Under the pieces are notes generated by a model. That model searched no databases and had not been told where the DNA came from. It worked only from the letters and a program-made list of their open reading frames with translations. Positions 1 through 15,000 of a stretch of 64,000 bases of DNA are shown piece by piece; position 1 is the first letter of the stretch; each line of letters begins with the position of its first letter. A program made the translations under genes and the position numbers. The DNA is from Lepidodermella squamata. Taxonomy: Eukaryota > Gastrotricha. Location: positions 3,596,001 through 3,660,000 of the forward strand of contig JBLDXI010000024.1 of the NCBI GenBank assembly GCA_047495785.1, given 5' to 3'.

Positions 1-1
1 C

Positions 2-3000
2 AGAGCTGCTTTCACCGGAATCGACTGTGCCTACCCCGTGAGCCTGAACTCAATTCTAACCACCGCAACCGCTTTCTGGCCTCTAACCCTCGATACGACA
101 GCTTTCATCTCCGGCCAATCAACAGCGATGGCACTGGACGTTTCCGGCAAAAACAACCATTTAGCCGTTGGAACCGGGGTAGCCCGCGATGTGGGCCCTT
201 GGAGCACCCAGGACAGCGCCGTGCGGCTCCGAAACACAATTCTAACCGGCAGCTCTAACTACCTGGTCTCGAACCTAACAACCACCCTAATGACAGCTGG
301 AACTAACGCCGCAATCCTATTCTACGTTAAATGGAACGCAAATACTTACAACCAGCCAATTTTCGCGTTTCAAACCCCGGCAGCTTCAACTCAGATGTCG
401 ATATTAGCCATCGAAGAGTCGAGTGGCCAGTTGCTCCACTCATCCTCCGCAACAGCTAGTTTAATGCCGAATAACGGCGCGGTTTTCACCTCTGGATCTT
501 GGGTATCAGGCCGGATAAGCTACAGCCCGTCCGGATCTTCGAATAAGTTCGGCTCAGCGACTGGTAGCAACGACCCGTCCAGCTTTTCCACCACTGTAAC
601 CCTTGCGACTTCGACCAGTTTCGCCCTAGGGTTCGATTCTTGGGCGAAAAGGGGTGCCGATGTTTCGCTGGCTTGTGTAGCAGTTTACGGCGCCTCGGCT
701 TACGCTACCCCGACTATGGCCCAAAATCACGAACAGGCGTGTCAGATTTTTGCGAAGAAGCGATGTTCGACTGCGCCGTCGCCCGGGACCTTTCAGGTGG
801 GTCCGGCCACTCTGGCGCCGCTGGCGAACAGCCGCGCTTATTACTGGTGTTATTCGAGTTACCACGTGTCGAATGCGAGGGGTACGACGCTGACTTGCCA
901 GCATGGCGCAATGTCGTATACGCCGACTAATCCGAGCTGGAGTTCAGCATCGCCTACAAATTGCGTTGCAGGTGGGGATTTTCTAAATTACCGTAATTTT
1001 CAGTATAAAGGCCGCGGCGAGTAATTTTCCTGTTTTCCGAGAAATGGGTCAAAATTGCGGCGATTAATCGGGTGCGGTCTTTATTCGAGTGCGGCCCTTA
1101 TTTTTCCCAAGTTTCGATTTTGATAGGCAGCATTGTATTTCCCCTGGAAGTCTATAAAGGGTGTCAGCGTGCGGCTTAAGGTCGCTGAGACCTAATCGCT
1201 TGAACAGTGCGGTGATTAAACGAGTGCGGCCTTTATTAACATCCAAAGTTGGTTTTAAGGGTGATTTTTCAGCGATTATTCACGTGCGGCCTTTATTCGG
1301 GTAGCGGCCTTTATACTGAAAATTACGGTATTCTCCAACAAACATCAAGTCTGAATTTGCTTATATTAATCCTTGAAATCGAAAATATTTTCCAAAATTT
1401 AATGTTCAGGAATTTTTTTATTTCGGCTTCTAGTAAATTTTTTAAAGCTTGAATTTGCAATTATTTTTTACTACATAATTATTAAGACGAAGGTGCGGTC
1501 AAAGTATTTTTTGTATTTTTCAAGGGGAATTTACGGCAAAAAACTTGAAACTATTGTTGAGTTGTCATTTCAAATTTGCTTTTCAACTTCAAAAAGCAAG
1601 GCGGGCTGATGTAGTCGATTTTCTCAAAGAAGCACGTTTAAGATCAAAAATTCAGTTGTACTAAAACACCCTGAAAATACGAATATCAGGGTTAATAGCT
1701 TTTATCAAAACATATGATTTTTTATCACTCAAATTCCCTATTGTACCAACAAAATTTAACTTCGAATGCTGTTGTTTCTTTAGAAGGCTATGGGCAAAAA
1801 TTGTTGGGGTAATGTTAGCAAATACAAGAAAGTGTATGTCCTATGGTTGGGAAGTTTGATTGGTACATTTTCAAACTTTAATTGAGACAGTATTATAATA
1901 CTTTTCCTTGTAAACACGAAGCGCCGCTAGTGTAACGGTATCATACAAGATTCCCATTCTTGTGAACCGGGTTCGACTCCCGGGCGGCGCATCATCTTTT
2001 GAATTTTTAAAGATTAGATTCAGTCACGATCGGTTGAAGATTGAATTGAGACCAGGGTTTCTCAACAGCCCTCGTGGCCTAATGGCAAGGCGTTGGACTT
2101 CTAATTCAAAGATTGTGGGTTCGAGTCCCACCGGGGGCGAAATACTTTTTGCGCACCCTCGCGTAAAATTATTGATATTACCAAGGAACCAAGTCCTCAA
2201 AAATATTGCACCCCCGGCGGGACTCGAACCCGCAATCTTCGGCTTAGGAGGCCGACGCCTTGCCATTAGGCCACAAGGGCTGCTTGTAACACCCTGATTC
2301 GATTCTATTTTTTCCATTGGTTCTAAACTCGAAGTCGAAATCTCCAAAAAGCGTGTTGCGCCGCCCGGGAGTCGAACCCGGGTCACAAGAATGGGAATCT
2401 TGTATGATACCGTTACACTAGCAGCGCTGTACCTCCCAGATTTTGCAATCGTAACGAAGTAATTGAAACATCGATTTTTATTCATAGCTTCTGCCGGAGC
2501 TTGCCAGCCGAGCTGCGCAGCTGGTTCCTGCATCAATTCCGCTGGCAAGTGGGTTTGCAGCTGCCCCGGAAACCGCGGCGGTCCTGATTGTGCTGTCGGT
2601 AAGTTATCTCATACTTTCACCCCGCCACCAAATTAATAATTGAACTTCACACACCGTTCAGATCTCAACATTTTTCCGGATCGCTGCTATAGCGTGGGAG
2701 TTTTTCCACTGACTTCTTACTACTTATCTGCTAATGGTGATGCAATGGACGTTACTTCAACCACCCGAGTTGCTACATTTGCATCCACGTCAATTTTCGA
2801 TTGGCAAACTTACTCGCCATTTTCTCATTCGGCTGCTAGCCCGACCTTTGCAATTCCGAACCTGGCGCAATCGGACCCGGGTTCGCTATCAGTCGACTAC
2901 TCACCCAGCTTCGCATTTCGATCCGCAACTTCATTCACAATATCCGGCTACATCCGGTTCGACCTGAACGCAGTATACACCGACCTCTACCCATTCGTCA

Positions 3001-6000
3001 CATTCGGCTACACGTTTAACCGCGAATCGCCCGCCCTCTTCATCGCACCCAACGGAGCCGCCACGGTTCAGTGGAAGTACGCGTCAACGTCGTATCAAAG
3101 CACACTTCAGGCGAATAATCTCATCGGAATAGGCCCTTGGGCCTTCATTTCATTCAACTACAACTCAGCGGCTAACACTGTTGAGCTATCAGTCGACGCT
3201 ACGTCATTCGCCCCGGTTGCTACTGTCACCACGAAACCGCATTTCGAGACATACACCATGTACATCGGGTCATCGAACGATATCGGGAACGTTTTCCCCG
3301 GTCAAATCGCCTGTGTTTCAGTCTATAAAAAATCGTTGAGTCGCGCAGAGTTGACCCAGCTGAAATCAGCCTGTGATTCCTTACTCGGCGGACCGGCCTA
3401 TACCGCCCCGAATTCCGTTTCATGCTCCGCCTGTGTTTCATCCCCGGTTTCTAGCATGGTCCTAATGAGGGGGGTCGATGATTTCTACTCGTTCGGAACA
3501 GCCCTTAGCTACCGAACAGCTCCGTATTGGCGTTTCACGGGTACCAATCTGTATCGAGATATGACAACCACCTGCCAGAATGCGGGTACTAACGGGGCGT
3601 GGAGTAGCCCGGCAGTTACCGCTCTACCCCAGGCTAACACCGTGATGTGCGACCCGGTTTGCGTTAACGGATGGTGCCAATGTACGACGTCGTGTGCCTG
3701 TATATGTTACACCGGCTACGGCGGGCCGGATTGCTTGATTTTGACCTCGTTACTCAACCCGACCGCCTTATCATTCTGGCCGTTGACTTTAGACTCGGGT
3801 TTTTACAACAGCGGAACTGGCGGCATGTCGTACACGGATTACGGTAGTAGGGTGAATCATCTGTCACTTCAACTTAGCGGCGGTCTTGAAGCTGGGCCGT
3901 TCGGTACGCTGGATACAGCTGTTCGAATTTCGTCGGTTCGAACAATCACTAGGCCGTTTGGTGGTACTGGTATTACGTTTGGCACGTCTTTTGTGATTTG
4001 TATGTACGTCAAGTACAACCGGCAGTCGCATGACCACCAGCCGATATTGACGTGGGGCAGTGATTCGACGACTTATGCGGAATTTTGGCTGGCGGCGGAT
4101 AGTGGTCGGATTTTGTATAAAACTGACGATTTGCTGCTGCCGTTGAATGGTGCCACGAATCCTATCAACTCACCTGCAACTTGGATACCAATTGTAAGCT
4201 CATTATTAGAGTTCTGATTTTGGGGGGAAATATAATTGAATACTCAAAAATGTGCTTGAAACTCTAAAATTGTTATCAAAAATGTATTTTTGAGTGGTGT
4301 TATTGAATTATTTAACGAATTTTGCCCGGAATACTCGCACAGTTATTTTTCAGATTTTCTGCGACATTGACCCTTTTCTTTATTGTTTATTTTCAAAATG
4401 CCGATATTGAAAAATCACTGATTTCGAAAATCGATACTGGAAATCGATATCGGTTCTGCTTACCGGCGTATAACACGTGAACGGGCCGCCGATGTCGTAA
4501 AATTTGTGTGAAAATGAGATCTATCGGCTAAGCTTGATATAAATATTGAAATTCTACGGAAAACGTGAAGCTCAAAAAACACTCATTTTTGGAACTCTAT
4601 TAACCTCGAATTTAGTGCTGGAATCATAAATTGAGACAGTCCCCAAAGAATTTTCTATTGTTCGAATTCAACGACATTCAAAACTGCTTCTTATAAATTC
4701 GAATTTCTATTAAAACTGATATAATTTTGGCAAAAAATGGAAAACTCTATTTTTTAATGAATTTGTAATTTTTCAATAGGATGAAAATTTATATTTTTGT
4801 TGTTTCAGTAACATTTTAAAAGACGTTTTATTGGAAGGATACTTAATTTTCACTATACATTGCTTCATGATTATTGAGTATAATGCCGCGATTTATTTCA
4901 ATATTTCCTTTCTTCAATGCTTATTTTTCCAGGTAATCGTATATTCGGGTGGGAAAATGAGTTCAGCCACTTTCGACAATGCGCCAAACGTAGCAGGTGG
5001 GGCTGCTGTGACCACGCCGCCGAATGGCATGGTTTCTAATCAAATCGGATGGCGGCGAGTTGTCGCAACGCCATACTACTCCGATCTTTCCATCTCCTGC
5101 GTCGGAATTTACCCAGGCGCCTACTCGGCTGCCTTAACAGCGCGACACGGCCGAATGTGCCAACAATTCGCGAAACAGACGTGTCCCACTGTGCCTAAAC
5201 CAAATGGGTCGAATTTCTTGACTTCGGCCTCAACCACGACTGGTTCATCTACCGTAACATTTTCTTGCTATGGAGGCTATAAATGGAATACTACGAATAC
5301 GCAGGTATCTATCTTGCTTATAAATATAATTTTTGCCGTGAAATTGAAGTAAAAATTGAAAAATTGAATTTGCTAATTTTTTTAATTTAAAAATATTTTT
5401 TTTTCAGATCTTTTCGATTTTGATTTTTTTAAATTCGTCTATTTTATTTTATTTTACAGGCGCAATCTATTACGTGTTCACAATCGGCCTCGTTGACGCC
5501 AACCCTAACTTGGTCGCCCGCCTCGCCGGACGGTAACTGCATCCCGGCCCCAAACGATTGCTGGCCAGCTTGCCTCAACTCAGCAGCTTGCGTTCCCCAG
5601 GTCTACGCCGGGGAGTGTAAATGCCTACAGACGTACCAGGTTGGCCTCGATTGCTCGATCGACATGCGCTGGATGCCGGCTCAGTGCAACCTGGTCGGCT
5701 TATGGCCGCTAACTTCGAACACGATCAACCGATTCGGCGAATTGATGGACATTGTCAAAGGCCAAAACGCGGCAATTTCATTCGCCGCTGGCCTGACCTG
5801 GCCTTTACCCAATCTTTTCGGTAATTTTCTCGGAAAAAAAATGCAAAGTAGTAAAATAAAGATGTTTCAATTAAAATTTTAAAATCGACAAAAATTCAAA
5901 TATTATTCTAAAATTGATTTTTTTGTATTTTATATTATATTAATGTTATATTATATTATAGAAATAAAATTATAAAATCCTCAAATATTCGATGCAAAAA

Positions 6001-9000
6001 AATTCAAAATTCAAAATTATATAAATTTATAAGGTATTTAAAAAGTTGTAAAAATGTGAATTAATCTAAAATTTGAAAAATTCAGAAAACATTAAAACTC
6101 CTCCTTAATGCATAATTTAATTTTTATTTTTAGGATCCACAACATATACCGTCCCGAATTTTGCTGGGTCTCTGCCCGGTGGTATCACGGTGACTACAAC
6201 GCAGCCACTACTTCAACTTTCATCATTCACAATCTCAGCCTATATTCAATTCGACCTTCAAGCGACGACTAGTTACACTACGCTGTACCCAGTCGTTGCT
6301 TTCGCGAACAATTCCGGCCTAGTTTCATCACCCGGCTTGTTCATATCTCCATCCGGAGCGGCTAGAATGTACTACGTAGCCGATTCGGGGCCGCAATTCG
6401 TCGATTTTACCCTGACGTCAGATTTCGTCGGAATCGGCTCGTGGCAGTATGTCACCTTCGTATTCACCGGTGTACCAGTCAACAACCCGGTCAGCCCTAA
6501 TATCTACGTAACAGTTCGCAATCAAAACGGCGGCGCCATGTACCTAAAAACAGGCAATACAGTAAATATCAACCCGCCGCCAGTATTTTCGGCCGTGAAC
6601 ACGAAATTGTATATTGGGTCGACTGATATGGGCCCATCATCCGCCTACGCTACCGTTTTCCCCGGCCGAATCGCCTGTGTGTCAATATTCAAGGGCGTCT
6701 TATCAACGACGGATCAAACCGTTCAATATGGGGTAATTAATTTATTAGGAATTGATCAAAAACTTAATTTATTGATAAAATCATTTATCAACGCCAAGCT
6801 TTTTGATTTCTCGATCGTGAAGTTTAGTTTTGATTGTGTGAAACGCGCCGAGTAGCAGTAGTTCCATGTGATACGCATGACCTGCCTCGCTGCGTTCGAT
6901 AACTTTCGCCAAAGCTTCGGCGAACTTGAGTGATGAACTAGGCAAAGATTGTCCCAAATTTGCTCGGTTCGGACATGGCTTCATTGGCTGCTTTTTGGCC
7001 GCGAAATTGAGCTCGCTCTTCTGCGGCTGACGGCGTCGCTTCGCTGCTGGCATTGAATCCTTGGTATCTTTTGAAAGCGATACGGAGGTAGATGAATCTT
7101 TGGCAGTGATCATCTGGATTATTTAGGGGGGTATTACGGCGTTTCAAAAATGAGCAGAGTGAAGCAATGGCTTGCGCGATGTTTTTTTGCACTTTGAGTG
7201 CGTCATTCCCGGCGCCTTTGCGTGGGTTCTGTTTTTGTATAATCAGTTGTGTTGATCGCACCCTGGCGGCACCAACTAAAATGTACTGAAGCTGGCAAAT
7301 TCTTTGCGCATAAAAACTGAACTGATGACGTCAGGAAGCGGCAGGTTTGTGACGCCTCGACCCTGGAAGATCGCTGCTGTAAAAATTGAGTGGAAAATAA
7401 AATATGACCTTTATCAAGTGAAGAGAGAAGTAAAGGGGATAGGGAAACCTGCCATTGGGCATCATTTGATGCTGCTTTCTATATTAATTCACGAGGAGTC
7501 AATCCATCGATATATCAAAACGCGGTTCATAGCCATCGGGTTTGCTGAGAAACTGGATTACAAAATTTTCCACCAATCAATTTTATTTCATGTATGCTTG
7601 AATGTTTGTATATGTCATGCATCAGTGAATAACCTGCCGCACTGTAGATTTTGATGTTATTCTCACGCGCTCGGCAGCTTCTTAGTTGAAACATTCCGGG
7701 GTGGAGAAGTTCGCCAAAGAATTTCTTCATATCAGCCCGAAGTGTTAAGACTTTGCAGCAGCACAATGGCCTCTTCCTAATTTGAAGGTGTATGTTGGAT
7801 GTCCAAATTTAAGGCTAAAAAATGTTCCTTGGCCTAGTTGCGAGCTGAACCGTTCTTGTGCCGAGTTACCGCAAATCGCTGAAAATTCGCATAATTCCCA
7901 ACCCCCGCCCAACCCCCTTAGAAAAAAATCAGTGTGATTGTATGCATTGTAGATGGTTTTCTCTCGTTTCCACGGGAAGCTAGCTTGCTAAAACTGAGCT
8001 TTAAAATTGACGAGCCGATTTCAGTTAGATTCTCGAGATGAAGAACTGTACTTATACTTCAATAGGCTTGCAATGCAATGCTCGGCGGGACAGCTCCTGG
8101 AATCGCTGCCCAGGGTGTCTGCAACGTTTGCCAGTTGCCGCCCACTTCTGCACTGGGCATCGTTCAAAACAACGATGTAGACTACGCGGTGGGCGCAACT
8201 GTTGCTCTTCAATGCCCAGCAATGACTCGCATTACCAACGACCTGTTCACGCGGTATCAAACAAGTGTCTGCGTCGGGACAAACACGTGGACGGCCAATT
8301 TGGTCTATAGCTGTTCAACTACCCAATCGCCGGTTCAGTGCGACCCAGAATGCTTGAACGGCGGCATTTGTAAATGTGACCGCGCAACGCTACAGTGCTC
8401 TTGCCAGTGCCAGCCTGGTTTTACCGGGCCGGACTGCTTAATTGCGACAAGCAGTTCCATGGGTCTAGGCTACCCTGTACCACCTAATGCGGTCGCGTTT
8501 TGGCCTCTGACTACTGATACGATTGTAAGAGATCCCAGCTCGAAATGGACCACATCCCTTGCATTGGATTACTCAAATACTGGAGCTCATCTGAAGGTAG
8601 GGGCTGGAACTGGCATGTTGCCAGGTAAGTATCAAGTACTTGGTATCCGCAAAATCTACCTTAAAATTGTTCTTAGGACCTCTTGGTGCTGCGATTCCTC
8701 TTTTCGGAGCCGTTCATTTAAGATCGCGCAGGAACGAGTCCTACTTGTGGCGAAATGTTGGCCCTATCCCTAATCTAGGCGGTCCTTCCGCTTACATTGG
8801 CAACAGTTGGTTCAACACGACCTGGAACGACCCGAACGCAACGGTGTTCCAGACCCCGCCGTTTTTCATCCTACTCTACGTCAACTACATTCCGCAGGCT
8901 TTTAATAACCAGCCGTTAATTGCGTTTGGAAACGGCGGTGCTTCGTTTTGGATTGACCAAGTTTCCGGCCAGATTCGCTACCTACCCGATGATATTTTGC

Positions 9001-12000
9001 TGCCCCTTACTGGCACGAAATTCGGATATAGCCAGTCACAGTGGCAACCAGTCAGTATAGTCTACAAACACGACGGTACCATGGGAGCCGCTACAGGGCC
9101 GACGACCTTCCCAACCTCATTTGTGAAGGTCTCGGATGTTCCTACGTTCAATGCGACTTCGGTGTATCTCGGCTATTCTGACTACCCGAAACCTAGCACT
9201 TCAGACCTGGGTATTGCATGTGTCGGCATTTACGCGAATACAAATTTCACCGCGGCGATGGCCTATCAGCATGGCCAAACATGTAAACAGTTTGCTAAGG
9301 TTAACATTGGTGGTTATGGAGTTGCAAATGCCTACGCGATGACACCGTGGAACATTGTTGGCGTGCGTATGTATCAAACATGCGCGTCTTCTGGGTTCAT
9401 GTTTCAGAATACGAAGCGCAAATTCGATTCATCGTTGCAGTGGCAATTACAGTCAAATAGCATGCTTCCTTCCAACGTAGGGTGGACTGCATTGACTAGT
9501 GGCTCATGCATACGTAAGTTCGATTTGAAAACCAGATCTTTGCTTGAATACTTTCGTTACAGTTAACACAACAGTCTGCACACCGTCATGCAAAAATGGA
9601 GGGACTTGCGACACCGCCGGCGCGTATCCAGAATGCGACTGTACCTCAGACTTCACCGGAGTTGATTGCTCTGTGCCCCTGGAGATCCTTCCATGCCAAA
9701 CTCATCTGCAAGGCTACTGGCCATTGGTCACCGACCAAATTAACTACAACAGACAGGCCGTCGATATTTGGGCTGGTGTCAGCACCGCTGCGCTGAATAG
9801 TCTTTACACGACCTATGACTCACCTTTTTTCCCGAATGGATCTGCTTTGTTGCGCTTCACCTGGTCGCCCTTCAGTGTGGCCTATGTTCCAGGTGCTATA
9901 TGGCCTTTAGTCGGGAATGTGTCGTCGAACCACTTCCTGATCGGCGCTTTCGTTAAATTCGATTTATCAGCTTGGTCGAACTATTTATACCCGCTGGTTT
10001 CATTCTCAAACGGAACTGGTCAGCAGCACTGGATGACATTTTACGTCTCGAAAAATGGCAGAGTTGTCATGAATTACTTGAATTATGCTGGTAGTCACTC
10101 GAGTGTGACATGTGACATGGCACCTAATGTTATTGGAACAGCTACCCCGTTGTCCTATGTCGTGATTCAGTTCAACGCAACAACTGGCTATTTGAAGTGT
10201 GGAACCTTGGAATTCGACACGAATCTACTGGTATATGGTACTCCGGTCAAAGTCACACCGGACCCATTTGTAGGCACTTCTCCGGTTAATATGTACATCG
10301 CTACGACTAACACGCCGGCCCCACCGGCTCTTTCAACTTGGAACATGAATGGCCGAATTGCGTGTCTTTCGATTCATGACTACACTTTACCACCATATCA
10401 AACTACCCTGTTAATGGCGGCGTGTTGGCACACCCTGGGCGGTCCGAGGCCGCAAAAGGTAGCAGCGCATCAGTTGTGTACTGAAATTCCGCAGTGCTAT
10501 GGGAACCCGGTGATACCTTATGCAACCGTGGTACATAAGTTAAGGAAGCCTCCGGTGTACATGGAAGTTGTCGACCCTGATTACTACACAAATGAAACGA
10601 TTCTGGTTTATGTCTGCGATTACGCTTACTCGTACAGCGGCAAGATTGTTGAGCAGAATGTCACGTGTAACATGGGCAAATGGGACTTACCTTTCAACGC
10701 TTGCATTCGTAATTTGATCACTTACAGCTTTTAGCCTTTTCACTTTATTGCTCTTTTACAGCCTATGTCATTCAACCGAGCATATATTCGGTTGATTTTA
10801 TGTACGATTTACGGGACCTCTCATTGCTCAAGTACCAGGACAACCTAACAGCGGCCGTTATTGCCACCAGCAACGAGATCATCAAGCTGGATGATGGAGT
10901 TAGAATCAAAGGGCTAGCGGTAAGACGCAGGTTTCAAACCCCTCGAATTGACTACTAAGCTCCGTTTTTTATTTTTCAGCTGAGTGCAGTTACGGCCATG
11001 CAATATACGTACACCCGGTACTCAAAAATGACCGTCAACATGACAATTGAAGGCATTTTGGACCTCACGCGTGGCTTCTCAGCATCTATCGGACGTCTGA
11101 TATACGCAACTAGTAATTACTCAAGCCTCGACCCGGCCTTAGTGGCCTTGCAGCCCTACGACGTGATGTGGGCGTGTTATGATGGCATCACTATTCCACC
11201 CGCTCCAAAACCGGCCGCTAACTTGGATGAAATTTACTACTTGTTCGACACATTTGCTGCAATGACCAAAACAATGACTAGTGTTGTGCGAGAGACACTG
11301 CGCTTAGGATCCAGATTCATCATGAACGAAGAATTCTTTGCTGTTAGTATGGCCAAGGTAAGTAAAATAAGGCCTAGGTAGTGATTCGTAATTGAGCTTC
11401 AAAATAATTCCTAAGGTTGAACTGAGGCAATTCGGCGGTTTGAAGCTCCAAACTGTCTACCACAAAGTGACATTTCCTCATCAAACCGAGTACGGTCTAC
11501 AGCCAATAGTAGCAGATGAGCTGGATCCTAACGTAACTGCAGCGATAAATGGTCGCGATCAAATAACTGCGGTGGTTTTCTCATTCTTAAGCAACGTCTT
11601 ACTACCAGAGCAGCCTTTTAACATGATGACGCATAGCATCAATTTGTACCTGGGCCCAAGGCGTCTTTCCATCGCAACAGGAGCTCCAACCATCGAAATA
11701 ATCACATGGCCTCTGAGGCAGAAGTCGAGCCTCGTTGCTCAGCAAAAATTACTAGCCCAATGCAATGTGAACAAGATTCGTTGCAGTCGCTACGAAAATG
11801 CCGATCATCTAGCCACCTTAGTCGTTTTCCCGATCGTTTACGATGCTGGCCATTTCTTGCTCAAGCTACCACAAACTCGTGAGGATTTCGCGTTTTCAGC
11901 ATACATCCACTTCAACACAAAACCGTCGTTGAACAACTACATTTGGGTGTTCTCAGTTGGACTAAAGGATGATGGCACTAAGTATACGTCACTGATTGGC

Positions 12001-15000
12001 GGTGGGCGGTATCTCGATAAGCCGACCATTTATTTCGACGGAAAATCGGATACCCATCTCTTGATACCCATCACAACGATCAGAATTTTGTCGGGCCTTA
12101 CGGCAACACGGTCGGTGGCTTCAGTTCAGGTGTTGCTGCGGCGAGATTACACCTCGGCAGGGACGATAGGTGATATGCCCTCAACATCGTGCGATTTACA
12201 GCCGGCCTATGGCTATCATTTGAAAGTGTTCCCAACCGGGCAATATGCCGCGCGGAAACGCCGAGCAGCAGACGCAAAGCTCGCCGAAACTGCTTTGGAT
12301 CTCGACGCTAAATCAAACGAAGATCAAATTGTTGTTCGTTCGGATCAAATCGGTGATTTTGGAATTCAGTTAGCCGTGACGCCTAATCGAATTTCGTTCA
12401 CTGATATCCTAGCAGTATTTTCTCTGCTTGAATACAACAACATCCCAGTTGTTGCTTTCGTGCTAGCTGGACTCGCTTTTCTAACTGTCGGCATTGTCTT
12501 CGCGCGTTATTTCGACGCTGATGACTTGAAGCAGTGGAGCTTCCTACCGATTCGGGGTGAATTGTACTTCCAAAACGTCAACTACTTGGTCTCAGTTCAC
12601 TATAAACGCGTGAGGCATGCTTATCTAAAACCAACTGTTTGGATAAGCCTGTTAGGCGATGTTCAAGATTCGAATTGGCGGTGTCTGGTTGACAATGTTC
12701 GCGAGAATTACGTCAGAGGGGTGCCGGAAAACTTCATCGTAACAACTTTCGTACCTGTCGGTAGCCTCCACGGGGTTGAAGTCCGGATTGGGTCGGAAAG
12801 AGCAGGTCCATACCCTGTTGAAATGTACATCGAACGAATCGTAGTGGTCGACCCGCAGCTACAGGTCAAATACGTGTTTAATGTTGGGAGAAATCTTGTT
12901 GGCGGTGATTTGCCTATGACATTTGGTCCGACAGTTTTCGACTTCATGTCTGTCGGCGAATTGATCACGCAACATTTGAGTGGGTCTGTAACTGAGGAAC
13001 ATCTCTGGGCATCAGTTCTGAGCCGACCTTACCCAAGCAGGTGGACTCGATGCGAACGTCTTGCGACCCTAATTACCGGGACCTTTTTGGTGATGTTAGC
13101 TAACGTCATGTTCTACGGCCGCGACTTCGCTTCGCCTAGGGTAGGAATTGCCGTCGGGAAATATCTTAGAATTTCCTCCTTCTCCTTATGGACCGCTCTA
13201 ATATCTTCCTTGATTGTCGTAATACCCACAGCGATAATTGCTCTGTTATTCCGATTCACACCACGGCGATCCGCAGAGCGGTCGAAAATGTTGACCATTT
13301 TCAATATTAAGGCGCATCTGAAGTCTAGGCGCAATAATTTACCTTACTTTTGCGTCTACGTCGCCTGGGCACTTGTTGGTCTCTGCCTAGCTGGGTCAAG
13401 CTTTTTCGCAGTCCTGATTTCGATGCAGTGGTCACTGGAGAAATCACTACAATGGTTCAGTGGCATGCTTGTTCATCTGCTGATTGACTTGATCCTAGTT
13501 CAAATGCTTAAGGTAACTTGGCCTGATATTTTTACTTGTTTCAATCTTTTCTTGGTTTTCTAGACTTTGGCTTTGGCCATCTACAAAGCAACCTCATTGC
13601 GCTACCCTGAAGATGGCATTGATCTGGATGTCCCTATGCTATCTAAACGTAACTTGATTCGCCATTAAATTGAATATAGTATGAATGAACCTTAAAATCT
13701 GTGTAGAGAGCCAAGCCCGTCGAATAGTTTTCATGCGATTCCGCTATGCCATGCTGGATTTTCTGCACCATCTCGGCTGGATAGTCACTTTTTTCGCCGT
13801 CCTTATTTCTTCCTGGAACCTTGATGCCTACAACCAACACGCTGCAGTTCAACAAATAGTTTCTGTGCCCGGAATTAGGCCGATTCGCGATGTTGTAACC
13901 AGGCCTGGGGTTTACGATTGGCTTCAAAACTCCCTCCTTCCAACCATCATGAGTGGAAATCAATTCCAAGCTCATTACAGCGGGTCATTCAAAGATGATT
14001 TACTGCGAGATTATCCGCCGGGAAAGTTTTACGCGGTGAAGAATCATGACTACCTAGTGATTGGACCGATAAGGCTGAGACAACATCGCGTGGAAATAGC
14101 CCCGTGTCCTTTGAATGCTAGTGCGATTCCTGCGGTTTTCGATCGGTATTTAAAACAGAGGAGCTACTCTCTGGGAGTTTTCTCTTGCCATCAGCCTTAT
14201 GCCCAATCAGGAGGTTCGACTGACCGGAAAGGCTACTACATGACCTGGACCCAGGAAATGAACGATTCGTATGTGGCCTACCTTCGCTCGAATGATAACT
14301 CCGCACCCTCTCAGCTGAAACCGTGGTACTTCCGAAATTCTGAAGAATTGCCGTTGTCTGGTTTGCAACGGAATAGCTATGACTCTGGCGGGTTCTATTT
14401 CGATATGCCACTGGATTCGTTATCGACAATTCAATCAACGATTGCCTCGCTTCGCCAGGCAAAGTGGATCGATGGTTTGACGTCGGTTTTCGTCGTTGAT
14501 ATGACATTCTTCTTCGTCTATTCCAACACATTTGTGCCAACGAAGATCGTGTTCGAGCAGCTAGATAGCGGTGGGTTTGTGTACCACATTCAGTCAACAA
14601 CGGTAGATTTGTACCAGTATACGACTGGTTGGATGTCGATGGCATCGATTTTCATGCAACTTCTATGGCTTGTGGTCTTCATTAGCCAGGTTTTATTTTT
14701 TAATTTTAAATAGATTGGAAATTCACAGTTTTTACTAATCAGATTGCCAAGGTCATTCATCGACTTGTGAAAGAAAGGCCTATAACTTTCTGCCAAAATT
14801 CGTGGAATAGTGCCGCTCTAGTGCAAATTGGCATTGCGTTCGCAGCTTTTGGCTACGCTGCACAAAGACCGGCTTGTTTCAAGTGGATAATAGCCCAACT
14901 TCGACCTAATTACGAAAAGCTATACGTCTCTTTCGATCGGGCAATTTATCTCGAAAAAATGACGTCATCTTGCTTTGGTGTAGCGCTTTTCCTGGCAATA

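Noticed and set aside
2024-2548. A 174-codon minus-strand frame covering the tRNA cluster
   Set aside because: Its residues are translations of tRNA sequence (two SSPxGG and GLEPxIF repeats come from T arms). Also covers an EGF exon of the + strand gene.
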